DNA of 64,000 bases from contig NZ_CP074570.1 of the NCBI RefSeq assembly GCF_019900845.1, positions 4,340,001 to 4,404,000 of the forward strand, given 5' to 3'. This document shows, one piece after another, positions 9,132 to 17,566 of this stretch (the stretch's first letter is position 1; the number at the start of each line of letters is the position of its first letter). The notes beneath the pieces were generated by a model. That model had not been told where the DNA came from. It ran no database searches and worked only from the letters and a program-made list of their open reading frames with translations. Source of the stretch: Paraneptunicella aestuarii. GTDB taxonomy: Bacteria > Pseudomonadota > Gammaproteobacteria > Enterobacterales > Alteromonadaceae. Position numbers and translations under genes: made by a program.

Positions 9132-9832
9132 TGCATTACATAGTTCTGGTTGAAGATGATGCCCGACTCAGTCAATTAATCGCCGACTATCTGGGTAAAA
9201 ATGACATGCAAGTCAACGTTCAGCCCAACGGCGATTACCTGGTTGAAGAAGTTCAACACAACGATCCCGATTTAGTTATTCTTGATATTATGCTACCTGG
9301 TGCCGACGGCTTTAAATTATGCCAGGAATTACGCAAAACATACCATGGCCCCATCATTTTTCTCACCGCTAAAGACGACGATATTAGTCAGGTTCTGGGG
9401 CTGGAAATGGGTGCTGACGATTATGTTCTGAAGCCTGTAGAGCCTCGGGTCTTACTGGCTCGAATTCATGCTTTATTACGCCGGGTTTCCCCTCCAGCAC
9501 AAACCTCAGGAAAAGATAACGATACCTTGAAATTTGGCGGCTTGCGCATCAACAAGAGCACTCGTTCAGTCACACTGAATCGTGAAGATATTATTTTAAC
9601 CAGCCACGAATTCGATATGTTATGGCTGCTGGCTCAAAATGCCTCTCAGGTTGTAAGCCGAGAAATCCTTTACAGAGACATCATTGGACGAGAATACGAT
9701 GGCCTGGATCGTTCTGCTGACGTACGAATCTCACGCTTAAGAAAAAAACTCAATGACAACGCGAAATCCCCATTCCGCATAAAAACCATTTGGGGCAAAG
9801 GCTTCTTCTTTGTGGCTGATGCCTGGGACTAA
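9131..9832 (+). CDS. OmpR/PhoB-type response regulator
   Basis: Cytoplasmic two-component response regulator of 233 residues. The receiver domain (about 1-120) has the acidic pair ED-D at residues 8-10, the phospho-acceptor Asp52 in VILDIMLPGADGF, and the conserved Lys in YVLKPVEPRVLL. A C-terminal OmpR winged helix (about 133-230) shows LTSHEFDMLWLLAQNASQVVSRE and RSADVRISRLRKKL. It starts one base inside the stop of the DUF3019 gene and is followed after 53 bases by its cognate kinase. RstA is the nearest E. coli-type comparison. Likely targets include the upstream MipA gene, by context only. Confidence 0.93.
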   Translation: MHYIVLVEDDARLSQLIADYLGKNDMQVNVQPNGDYLVEEVQHNDPDLVILDIMLPGADGFKLCQELRKTYHGPIIFLTAKDDDISQVLGLEMGADDYVLKPVEPRVLLARIHALLRRVSPPAQTSGKDNDTLKFGGLRINKSTRSVTLNREDIILTSHEFDMLWLLAQNASQVVSREILYRDIIGREYDGLDRSADVRISRLRKKLNDNAKSPFRIKTIWGKGFFFVADAWD

Positions 9833-9885
9833 TAGCGTTTTATCAAGAGTGAGCGTTATATCGGTGAACAAGAGCAGTCATTACC

Positions 9886-11109
9886 ATGTTTAGGTTATTC
9901 GCCAGCTTATACCTGTTTGTCGTGGTGTCGCTGATCAGTTTGACGGCACTCCTCGAACACACATTGCAGCCAAAAAGTTCACAAGCTCAAGAACCCAACC
10001 TGTCTCGTTTGGGCACCATACTTAGCCACCAAACCGGGGCTTCCATTGAGTCATTGGCAAAGCAAAGCGGAGCGCAAGTTGAACGATATCCATCAACTCA
10101 CATCAGGCTACCGGAGAAGCAGCAGCAAGATATAAACAAAAAAGGCTTTATCATCTTGCATGACCAGAAATTAGGCGCACAACTTTTCTTGCTGGATAAA
10201 AATAACGGCGAGTTTATTACCGTTACTTATCCTAAAGAGCCTGAAACCAACGTTTTTCTATATAGCGGACTTTTTTTCCTGCTAATGGGGCTTGCTCTTG
10301 CTTTTTGGACATGGCCTTTATGGCGAGATATCCGTATTCTGGAGCGAACTGTTCGCAGGGTAAACCGCGACGGTACATTGCCTGAAATCCATTTAAGCCC
10401 AACTTCCAGCCTTAACAATATCGCCAAAGCTCTGGCTTCTTTGGGTGCTCAAGTGCAAGAGCTGTTGCAATCTCAAAAAGAACTGAGTGGTGCCGTAGCT
10501 CATGAATTTCGCACACCAATATCCCGGCTGAAATTTGCCTTAGCCATGCTGGATGACTCACAAAACATTGATGTATCAGGAATGCAAAGCGACGTTAATG
10601 AACTGGAAAGGCTGGTGCAGGAAATGCTCGACTATGCCACGTTGGACAGTGTCGATCCTGGGCTTGCTATGGCAGAGATCCCCTTAAGTGTCGCTTGCGG
10701 AAAGCTGATCGATAAACTATCTGAAACAAGCAATATTCAAATACAGCTTTTTACCAACAATCATGAAGGCAATATTATGGGTGATGGGCATTTCATTGAA
10801 AGAGCCATCCAGAACGTACTGGGAAATGCATTAAAGTATGCAAAAACTCAGGTGCAAATCCATATCGAAGAACAAGATAACGAAGTTATTGTCATGATTG
10901 ACGATGATGGCCCCGGCGTCGCAAAGGCAGACCGAGCCCGTATTTTTGAACCTTTTTTTCGCCCCGACGGAGCACGTTCTCGTGACAAAGGTGGAGCCGG
11001 CTTGGGATTAGCCATCGTGTCTCGAGTACAAAAATGGCATAAAGGAAGATGTATGGTAGAAGAAAGCCCATTGGGAGGGGCTCGCTTTATCCTGAGCTAC
11101 CCGAAATAA
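9886..11109 (+). CDS. Sensor histidine kinase, RstB-like
   Basis: Inner-membrane histidine kinase of 407 residues, partner of the preceding regulator. Transmembrane helix 1 is at about residues 3-22, a periplasmic sensor of about 100 residues follows, and helix 2 lies near 123-145. A HAMP-like linker leads to the HisKA dimerisation domain with His206 in GAVAHEFRTPISRLKF, then the HATPase domain with the N box (NVLGNALKYA), G1 (DDDGPGV), and G2 (GGAGLGLAIV). All catalytic boxes are intact. The HisKA motif and layout resemble RstB. The signal sensed is unknown; the envelope genes in the same unit suggest a cell-wall or outer-membrane cue. Confidence 0.92.
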   Translation: MFRLFASLYLFVVVSLISLTALLEHTLQPKSSQAQEPNLSRLGTILSHQTGASIESLAKQSGAQVERYPSTHIRLPEKQQQDINKKGFIILHDQKLGAQLFLLDKNNGEFITVTYPKEPETNVFLYSGLFFLLMGLALAFWTWPLWRDIRILERTVRRVNRDGTLPEIHLSPTSSLNNIAKALASLGAQVQELLQSQKELSGAVAHEFRTPISRLKFALAMLDDSQNIDVSGMQSDVNELERLVQEMLDYATLDSVDPGLAMAEIPLSVACGKLIDKLSETSNIQIQLFTNNHEGNIMGDGHFIERAIQNVLGNALKYAKTQVQIHIEEQDNEVIVMIDDDGPGVAKADRARIFEPFFRPDGARSRDKGGAGLGLAIVSRVQKWHKGRCMVEESPLGGARFILSYPK

Positions 11110-11143
11110 AAAATGAATCCACTTCCTAATGTTAAATTTTTCG

Positions 11144-11506
11144 TTATGAAGTCTTTAAGACCTTAGAGCGGGAAATTTCGCTGCAAAAATAAGACAGTGT
11201 GGAACCATAAACGTATGGATTCTTATCCCCCTCCACACAGTACAGGCGATGGAAACGAGCGATGTTATCTCTACTGGCTGTCACGTCATATAAATAGTCT
11301 TTCTGTCCTTTGTTCAAAGCAGAAAAAGCAACCTCAGTATTATTTCTTAAAGACTCTAATTCACGGTTTTCCTGATAATTGGAAAGCGCAAGAAGCCACT
11401 CCGTCACCGAATCTTGGGCGTCAGAGAGAAAATACTGCACAAACGAAGATTGCAAAATCACAATCAATGCAGCGATTTCAAGAATTAATACGAATCCTCT
11501 TTTCAT
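11144..11506 (-). CDS. Small membrane-anchored protein, unknown
   Basis: Product of 120 residues with a single N-terminal hydrophobic helix (FVLILEIAALIVILQSSFVQYFL) after a short basic start MKRG, then a charged region with no recognised domain. Two cysteines (RLYCVEGD and LSYFCSEI) near the C-terminus could form a disulfide if the tail is periplasmic. It is convergent with the histidine kinase gene, 34 bases between stops, and faces away from ccoG. I do not recognise the family; the consistent coding look and signal-anchor make it a probable real gene. Confidence 0.6.
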   Translation of the reverse strand: MKRGFVLILEIAALIVILQSSFVQYFLSDAQDSVTEWLLALSNYQENRELESLRNNTEVAFSALNKGQKDYLYDVTASRDNIARFHRLYCVEGDKNPYVYGSTLSYFCSEISRSKVLKTS

Positions 11507-11895
11507 TGCTTCAAATCAAACCAGGCCAGTTACTGATAGCATAAACTAATTGAGTGTAAATCACACAACTAATAGGTATCTCTGGTGATAATTATAGGTA
11601 TAGTTTCAGACATCTTGCGAATTTTTCCACCAACACCTTACTGTTAACCTTTTATTAACAATACCAAGAAAAATAAGCTATTGAGACAGTATAAAATTCA
11701 CAGCCATAAATTCTTTGAAGCAAATTTATCTTAACTTCATGATGAAAAGGCATACCTAAATTAATATTAAGGGACTACAATAACAAGGAAGGTTACATGC
11801 ACTGGTAAATAGGTTGACCGCTCCTTCACGAGCCTCACAAAAATGACCCAGTACGAATAATGGCACATAACTCCCGAGGTAGCTTAAAGGGCATT
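11507..11895. other. 389-base intergenic region upstream of ccoG
   Basis: Divergent promoters for the small membrane protein and ccoG should lie here. The only structure seen is TGTTAA-N7-TTAACA at 11642-11660, two perfect 6-base arms. No clear FNR box (TTGAT-N4-ATCAA) was found although ccoG genes are often FNR-controlled. Confidence 0.4.
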
Positions 11896-13353
11896 ATGAA
11901 CGAGAATCCTGAATCCAATACAGCGACCGGAGAACCAGAACGGATCCCGGTAAAGAATATCACGCCAGTAAAAGTTCATCGCCCAGACAAAGCCAAAAAT
12001 GACAGGTATCAACCACGCAGTCATATCTACGTTAGACAGGTTAAAGGCGCACTGGAAACCTTCCGCAGAACATTTGGTGCATTCTTTATACTTCTTTTTG
12101 CTGGCACTCCCTGGATCACTTATGACGGACATCAAGCAATCTTGCTTGATATTGGGCACCAGCGCTTTCATATTTTTGGTCTGACACTTTGGCCGCAAGA
12201 CCTCACCCTGCTTGCCTGGATTTTTATGATAGGTGCCTTCGCCCTATTCTTTATTACCGCATTCGCAGGCCGTGTCTGGTGCGGTTTTATGTGTCCTCAG
12301 ACCACCTTTACCTATATTTTTATCTGGTTTGAACACAAGCTGGAAGGAAGCCATAACAAGCGCGTGAAACTGGATGAACGTGCAATGGATTTTGATAAGT
12401 TTTGGCGTAAGTCGTTGAAACACATTTGTTGGCTACTGGTAGCGCTACTCACGTCGATTACTTTTGTTGGCTACTTCACACCCATAGGTCAGCTCTATCT
12501 CAACATATTCACCTGGAGCACCAGCTTTTGGGCAGGCTTCGCCATTCTTTTCTTCACCTTCTGTACATATGGAAATGCAGGCTGGATGCGTGAAATCATG
12601 TGTACTCACATGTGCCCATACGCACGTTTCCAGTCGGTCATGTTCGACGCCGACACATTAATGGTGGCGTACAACAACAAGCGAGGTGAGAAGCGTGGCC
12701 CTCGCAGCCGTAAGATGACACCAGAACAAATCGCGGAAAAAGGACTGGGTGATTGTGTAGACTGCAACCTGTGTGTTCAGGTTTGTCCAACAGGCATTGA
12801 TATCCGTAACGGGCTGCAATATGAATGCATTAACTGCGGAGCCTGTATTGATGCCTGTAACGGGGTGATGGATAAAATGAACTCCCCCAAAGGGCTCATC
12901 AGCTTCACCTCAGAACATAAGCTACAAGGCAAAGAAGTCCATATTGTTCGCCCTAAACTCATCGGGTATGCCGTCGTGTTGACCATCATGGTGGGCTTGC
13001 TTGCCGCACAAATAATCAACAGGGTTCCACTTGAGGTGGATATCATTCGAGACCGCGGAGCACTCTACCGTGAAACCAATGACGGTTTAATTGAGAACGT
13101 GTATACCCTAAAAGTCTTGAATAAGTCCCAACAAGAAATGACTTACCTCATTTCTGTTGAAGGGCTTAAAGACTATCGTTTAACCGGTAAAAAAGAAGTC
13201 ACGGTATCGGGAAGTCAAATAGAAACCTTCCCCTTGAGTATCGCGGTGAATCCTTACGATTTGGACGAATCCATCACCAGTATTCGCTTCAAGGTTATTA
13301 GTACAGATGGTAAAGTGCAGGAATTGGAACCGAGCAAGTTTATTTCTCCATAG
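11896..13353 (+). CDS. ccoG: Cytochrome c oxidase accessory protein CcoG
   Basis: Membrane-bound iron-sulfur protein of the CcoG (FixG/RdxA) family, involved in copper handling for assembly of cbb3-type cytochrome c oxidase. The 485-residue product has transmembrane helices near residues 70-90, 140-160 and 185-230, the GRVWCGFMCPQTTF motif, then two 4Fe-4S motifs: CVDCNLCVQVCPTGI and CINCGACIDACNGVM, a further helix around 360-380, and a C-terminal immunoglobulin-like domain, as in the family. ATG 11896 is preferred over ATG 11860 because AAAGGG sits 4 bases before it. No ccoNOPQ or ccoS genes are visible nearby, so ccoG is detached from its usual operon. Followed by a good terminator. Confidence 0.93.
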   Translation: MNENPESNTATGEPERIPVKNITPVKVHRPDKAKNDRYQPRSHIYVRQVKGALETFRRTFGAFFILLFAGTPWITYDGHQAILLDIGHQRFHIFGLTLWPQDLTLLAWIFMIGAFALFFITAFAGRVWCGFMCPQTTFTYIFIWFEHKLEGSHNKRVKLDERAMDFDKFWRKSLKHICWLLVALLTSITFVGYFTPIGQLYLNIFTWSTSFWAGFAILFFTFCTYGNAGWMREIMCTHMCPYARFQSVMFDADTLMVAYNNKRGEKRGPRSRKMTPEQIAEKGLGDCVDCNLCVQVCPTGIDIRNGLQYECINCGACIDACNGVMDKMNSPKGLISFTSEHKLQGKEVHIVRPKLIGYAVVLTIMVGLLAAQIINRVPLEVDIIRDRGALYRETNDGLIENVYTLKVLNKSQQEMTYLISVEGLKDYRLTGKKEVTVSGSQIETFPLSIAVNPYDLDESITSIRFKVISTDGKVQELEPSKFISP

Positions 13354-13389
13354 CAGAAACAGTACACTGTTAAACGACTCAAAGAGAAA

Positions 13390-13421
13390 AGCGCCAGTAA
13401 CAAAATAGACTGGCGTTTTTG
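13390..13421 (+). terminator. Intrinsic terminator after ccoG
   Basis: CGCCAGT (13392-13398) pairs with ACTGGCG (13409-13415) and is followed by five T residues, 38 bases after the ccoG stop. It also precedes srkA closely, so the two genes are separate units. Confidence 0.85.
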
Positions 13422-13456
13422 TTATATACAACCTTATACGGGATCCTCAATAGGTA

Positions 13457-14446
13457 ATGACTCAGGAACAAAGCTTTACATTCGCCGAACTCACGCCAGA
13501 CCTTATTCTTGATGCAATCGAAGCCATTGGCATTCGAGTTGATTCGGGATTACTCGCTCTTAATTCCTATGAAAACCGTGTATATCAGTTTCTGGATGAA
13601 GATAGACGTCGCTACGTTGTAAAGTTTTATCGTCCTCAGCGCTGGACGGCTCAACAGATACAGGAAGAGCATGATTATGCTCTGGAGCTTGAGCAACATG
13701 AGATCCCTATTGCAGCACCACTAAAGCTAAATGGCGAAACCTTACATCAGCATCAAGGCTATTACTTTACAATCTTCCCTTCCGTTGGTGGACGCCAGTT
13801 CGAGGTGGATAATCTGGATCAGCTGGAATGGATGGGACGCTTCATTGGTCGTATTCACGCCGTCGGTGCCCGCCAACCATTTAAATTCAGAGACAGCTTT
13901 ACTACGACGACCCACTTACTGGAACCTTTACAACAATTACAGTCCAGTAAATTAGTGCCAGCGCATCTCCATACCTCTTTTTTCACAATTTTGGTTCAGG
14001 TTGTCGATCTCGCCAAAAGTCTGTATTTGAAGCACAACTCTTTCCCAGCCCTGCGTTTACATGGGGACTGCCACCCAGGAAACATACTGTGGCGTGATGG
14101 CCCCACCTTCGTTGATTTAGATGATTGCCGTAATGGCCCGGCCATGCAAGATATCTGGATGATGCTGTCTGGTGACAAGCAACAGCAAATATTGCAGCTC
14201 GACACCTTACTCAACGCCTACGAAGAATTCCACGAATTTGATACGGCACAGTTGAGCTTAATTGAGCCATTACGCGCCATGCGAATGGTGCATTACATGG
14301 CTTGGGTGGAAAACCGCTGGCAAGATCCGGCATTTCCCAGAGCATTTCCCTGGTTTGCTGATGATAAATATTGGGAACAACAAATTCTGTCGCTAAAAGA
14401 GCAATTCTCCGCCCTGCATGAAGAACCTTTGCGATTAATGCCCTAA
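13457..14446 (+). CDS. srkA: Stress response kinase A (YihE/RdoA)
   Basis: Cytoplasmic Ser/Thr kinase of the SrkA/YihE family (aminoglycoside-phosphotransferase fold), 329 residues, the usual length. SrkA counters stress-induced cell death in E. coli. Seen here: an N-terminal lobe with SYENRVYQF and the ATP-lysine in YVVKFYRP, the catalytic loop LHGDCHPGNILW (Asp base plus Asn), and the metal-binding FVDLDDCRNGPAMQD. The C-terminal helical region ends with an FAWLADD-like segment. ATG at 13457 follows the ccoG terminator. Usually near dsbA in enterics; here it is not. Confidence 0.93.
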   Translation: MTQEQSFTFAELTPDLILDAIEAIGIRVDSGLLALNSYENRVYQFLDEDRRRYVVKFYRPQRWTAQQIQEEHDYALELEQHEIPIAAPLKLNGETLHQHQGYYFTIFPSVGGRQFEVDNLDQLEWMGRFIGRIHAVGARQPFKFRDSFTTTTHLLEPLQQLQSSKLVPAHLHTSFFTILVQVVDLAKSLYLKHNSFPALRLHGDCHPGNILWRDGPTFVDLDDCRNGPAMQDIWMMLSGDKQQQILQLDTLLNAYEEFHEFDTAQLSLIEPLRAMRMVHYMAWVENRWQDPAFPRAFPWFADDKYWEQQILSLKEQFSALHEEPLRLMP

Positions 14447-14505
14447 GAAGCCAGAGGCGAAATTTCTACAAGAAGAGAACTAAAAAGCAAAAACCCTAAA
14501 AATTG

Positions 14506-14520
14506 GATGAAACATTTCAT
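14506..14520 (+). promoter_or_regulatory. Operator-like palindrome upstream of ilvI, copy 1
   Basis: GATGAAACATTTCAT contains the near-perfect dyad ATGAAA-N2-TTTCAT. The exact reverse complement of these 15 bases recurs at 14602-14616. Placed about 170 bases before the ilvI start. Paired identical dyads upstream of a biosynthetic operon suggest a transcription-factor site; the factor is unknown. Confidence 0.5.
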
Positions 14521-14601
14521 TCAACATGGTTTTTTATTACATTTTTGCAACATTTATCACGTTTATTTTCAGTATTAAGGATGAAATTCTATTTTTATCT
14601 C

Positions 14602-14616
14602 ATGAAATGTTTCATC
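14602..14616 (-). promoter_or_regulatory. Operator-like palindrome upstream of ilvI, copy 2
   Basis: ATGAAATGTTTCATC, the exact reverse complement of copy 1, about 70 bases before the ilvI GTG. Its position would overlap or flank the promoter. The two sites could be bridged by one dimeric or tetrameric regulator through an 81-base spacer, or pair as a long-range hairpin in RNA. Confidence 0.5.
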
Positions 14617-14686
14617 TTCTCCCCAAGTCCCTTATATTCTCTGCTAGATTATTTTTAATAGCTAAATTTCTTAAGGAGTTGTTCAA

Positions 14687-16405
14687 GTGGAAATGATGTC
14701 TGGTGCCGAAATGGTCGTCAGGGCACTTCGGGACTCCGGGGTTGAATACGTTTTTGGATATCCCGGTGGTGCCGTGCTTGATATATATGATGCATTATTT
14801 GCTCAAGATGATGTAAAGCACATCCTCGTCCGTCATGAACAAGCCGCTGCGCATATGGCTGATGGGTTTGCCAGAGCAACCGGACAAACCGGTACAGTGC
14901 TCGTCACATCAGGCCCAGGCGCAACCAATACCATTACCGGTATTGCCACTGCTTATATGGACTCCATCCCCATGGTTGTACTTTCCGGTCAGGTTCCTTC
15001 CACTCATATTGGGGAAGATGCCTTTCAGGAAACCGATATGATAGGTTGCTCACGCCCAATCGTGAAGCACAGCTTTCTGGTGAAAAGAGCCGAAGACATC
15101 CCAACGGCAATTGCCAAGGCCTATTATATTGCTAACACGGGTCGTCCTGGGCCTGTGGTTATTGATCTACCAAAAGATATCGTCAATATTCAGGAAAAGC
15201 ACCCCTACCACTTTCCCAAGAATGTCAGTTTGCGCTCTTACAACCCTACTGATAAGGGCCATAGCAAACAGATCAAGAAAGCAGCGCAGGTATTGAAATC
15301 CGCTAAGCGCCCGGTTATCTACCTTGGTGGTGGCGCGTTAAAAGCCGCAGAAAGTGGCGAACTTCTAACATTAATCGAGAAGTTACAGGCTCCTGTCACC
15401 AACACCCTGATGGGGTTAGGTGCGATACCAGGCCAACACCCACAATGCATTGGCATGTTGGGCATGCACGGTACACTGGAAGCCAACAAAACCATGCATA
15501 ACGCCGATTGCATATTAGCGCTTGGTGCCCGTTTTGATGACAGGGTGACAAACAACGTAGATAAGTTCTGCCCTGACGCAGACATCATCCACGTAGACAT
15601 TGACCCGGCTTCCATTTCCAAGACAGTACGCGCTCACATTCCCATTGTTGGCTCGGTAGAAAAAGTCTTAGAGCAGCTAGCAGCACACTTGAAAGATGTC
15701 GATAGTGCTTCTCAAAAGAAAAAACTGGCAGCCTGGTGGCAGCAAATACAAGAATGGCGTGGACGCCAGTGCCTAACCTATGAATCGGATGCTGATTTAA
15801 TCAAACCACAGCAGGTTATTGAATCTTTGTATAAACATACGAATGGTGAAGCCTATATCAGCTCCGATGTGGGTCAACATCAGATGTTTGCGGCACTCTA
15901 TTATCCATTTGCCAAACCTCGCCAGTGGATTAACTCTGGTGGCTTGGGAACCATGGGCTTCGGGCTTCCTGCCGCCATGGGAGTTCAATTCGCGTTTCCG
16001 GGCGCGGTATCTGCCGTTGTCACCGGTGATGCCAGTATCCAGATGAATATTCAAGAATTATCTACCTGCCTGCAATATGATCTTCCTATCAAGATCATTT
16101 GTTTGAACAACCGCTCTTTAGGCATGGTAAGACAATGGCAAGACATGATTTACCAAGGCAGACACTCCCATTCATACATGGAATCCATGCCTGATTTCGT
16201 CAAGCTGGTTGAAGCTTATGGACACGTGGGTATTAAAGTCGATCACCCATCTGAACTGGATAAAGCCATGCAAGAATGCTTTGCCCAAAAAGACAAATTG
16301 GTCTTTGTTGATATCGCGATAGACCCTAATGAGCACGTATATCCCATGCAAATTAAACATGGTGCTATGTCTGACATGAAACTAAGCAAGACGGAGCGTA
16401 CTTAA
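14687..16405 (+). CDS. ilvI: Acetolactate synthase III large subunit
   Basis: Catalytic subunit of acetohydroxyacid synthase, first common step of valine, leucine and isoleucine synthesis, 572 residues. The N-terminal PYR domain contains the catalytic glutamate in [19 protein letters not shown]; the FAD-binding middle domain spans about 190-330; the C-terminal PP domain carries [15 protein letters not shown] and [13 protein letters not shown]. The TPP motif reads GDA rather than GDG, a variant also known in functional acetolactate synthases. Start GTG 14687 has AAGGAG eight bases upstream; the next ATGs are only 6 and 9 bases in. ilvH starts one base after the stop, giving a coupled operon. 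Upstream paired palindromes may control it. Confidence 0.95.
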   Translation: MEMMSGAEMVVRALRDSGVEYVFGYPGGAVLDIYDALFAQDDVKHILVRHEQAAAHMADGFARATGQTGTVLVTSGPGATNTITGIATAYMDSIPMVVLSGQVPSTHIGEDAFQETDMIGCSRPIVKHSFLVKRAEDIPTAIAKAYYIANTGRPGPVVIDLPKDIVNIQEKHPYHFPKNVSLRSYNPTDKGHSKQIKKAAQVLKSAKRPVIYLGGGALKAAESGELLTLIEKLQAPVTNTLMGLGAIPGQHPQCIGMLGMHGTLEANKTMHNADCILALGARFDDRVTNNVDKFCPDADIIHVDIDPASISKTVRAHIPIVGSVEKVLEQLAAHLKDVDSASQKKKLAAWWQQIQEWRGRQCLTYESDADLIKPQQVIESLYKHTNGEAYISSDVGQHQMFAALYYPFAKPRQWINSGGLGTMGFGLPAAMGVQFAFPGAVSAVVTGDASIQMNIQELSTCLQYDLPIKIICLNNRSLGMVRQWQDMIYQGRHSHSYMESMPDFVKLVEAYGHVGIKVDHPSELDKAMQECFAQKDKLVFVDIAIDPNEHVYPMQIKHGAMSDMKLSKTERT

Positions 16406-16406
16406 G

Positions 16407-16904
16407 ATGAGACGGATAATTTCTGTATTAATGGAAAACGAACCCGGCGCTTTGTCCCGAATTATCGGTCTTTTTTCACAGCGTGGTTACAACGTTGATT
16501 CCTTATGCGTTGCGGCAACAATGGATCCTACTTTATCGAGGCTGACCATTACCACTAACGGTGATGAGAAAGTGATTGAGCAAATTACCAAGCAAATCAA
16601 TAAATTAGTTGATGTGTTTAAAGTGATGGATCTCACAGAAGGCGACCATCTTGAGCGTGAATTGATGCTACTAAAGGTCGCGACGCCTAATGACCAGGTT
16701 CGAGCAGAAGTAAAACGCAATGTTGATATATTCAGAGCGCAAATCGTGGACGTTAGTTCCAAGACCTACACCATTCAGGCTACGGGTTCCAGCGAGAAAA
16801 TGGATGCCTTTTTGCAAGCGATGGCTGATTACACAGACCTAATTGAAACTTCGCGTACAGGTGTTTGTGGCCTAGCTCGCGGTGAAAAGTCACTAAAAAT
16901 TTAA
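16407..16904 (+). CDS. ilvH: Acetolactate synthase III small (regulatory) subunit
   Basis: Regulatory subunit of acetohydroxyacid synthase, 165 residues as usual. The N-terminal ACT domain reads RRIISVLMENEPGALSRIIG and continues with RGYNVDSLCVA, the part that binds valine for feedback inhibition; the C-terminal domain (about 80-165) has the conserved TGSSEKMDAF and SRTGVCGLARGEK end. It directly follows ilvI with a one-base gap, and ends at a strong terminator, closing the ilvIH operon. Confidence 0.96.
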   Translation: MRRIISVLMENEPGALSRIIGLFSQRGYNVDSLCVAATMDPTLSRLTITTNGDEKVIEQITKQINKLVDVFKVMDLTEGDHLERELMLLKVATPNDQVRAEVKRNVDIFRAQIVDVSSKTYTIQATGSSEKMDAFLQAMADYTDLIETSRTGVCGLARGEKSLKI

Positions 16905-16923
16905 TCGTTATTGATATTTAAAA

Positions 16924-16956
16924 GCGCTCATTGGGGATCTCAATGGGCGTTTTTTG
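16924..16956 (+). terminator. Intrinsic terminator after ilvH
   Basis: CGCTCATTG pairs with CAATGGGCG (9 bp, one wobble) across a seven-base loop and is followed by six T residues, 20 bases after the ilvH stop. Confidence 0.9.
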
Positions 16957-17566
16957 TTTGATCACACCAAATATTCCAATAATCGACACAACTCTTCAAA
17001 ATCCATTCAGAAAATCGCTATAAAGCAACTCATGGAAACTGAATATTTCACCCTGAATACTCAGAAATTGAAACATGACAAATGCATGACAACAGTATGA
17101 ATCCTAAACCTTTTTAGGAACATAACTTCATAAAAAGCATAGCCGTCAATTCTTAATTGGTATAATTAAATTGCCAAATCAAGTTCATTAAATAGTCAAA
17201 CCTTTTGCATTGCAGAAATCTTCTTGGTAAATTTAATAACCAGCAATCGGGTAACATATATTACCTCAAAAAAATTATGACCAATATTTAGTTAGAGTAA
17301 ATAATCCTTATTTTTCAAAAAGTTAAACATTGCCTTTAAGTGGTGTCGTAAATTTACCAAAACTTGTCGCCTCGTTACTAACGATGAGTCAAAAATTACA
17401 CGTAAATTACAACTAACTCACGGACAGAATGATTATGAAAGACGATTTAGAAAAGTTGAAAAACATCTGAACAGTCATTCACCAAGGAGCAGTAAAAAAG
17501 TGACCTATCAGGCACCAACATAATTAAAGCAATTTATAACTATAGTGAGTTGAAGGAATAGAAATT
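16957..17566. other. About 600-base AT-rich intergenic region
   Basis: Between the ilvH terminator and the first peptidase gene. It has no open frame of note, no clear repeat and no tRNA. It presumably holds the peptidase promoter and a long 5' leader; an 11-codon ATG frame at about 17434 is too short to call. Confidence 0.4.

Noticed and set aside
11642..11660. TGTTAA-N7-TTAACA as an FNR site for ccoG
   Set aside because: It does not fit the TTGAT-N4-ATCAA consensus; kept only as an unassigned inverted repeat.
14887..16100. GDA in place of GDG in the IlvI TPP motif as a defect
   Set aside because: GDA occurs in functional acetolactate synthases and all other motifs are intact.
17434..17470. 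11-codon leader peptide before the first peptidase
   Set aside because: Too short, no regulatory codon pattern and no attenuator hairpin after it.
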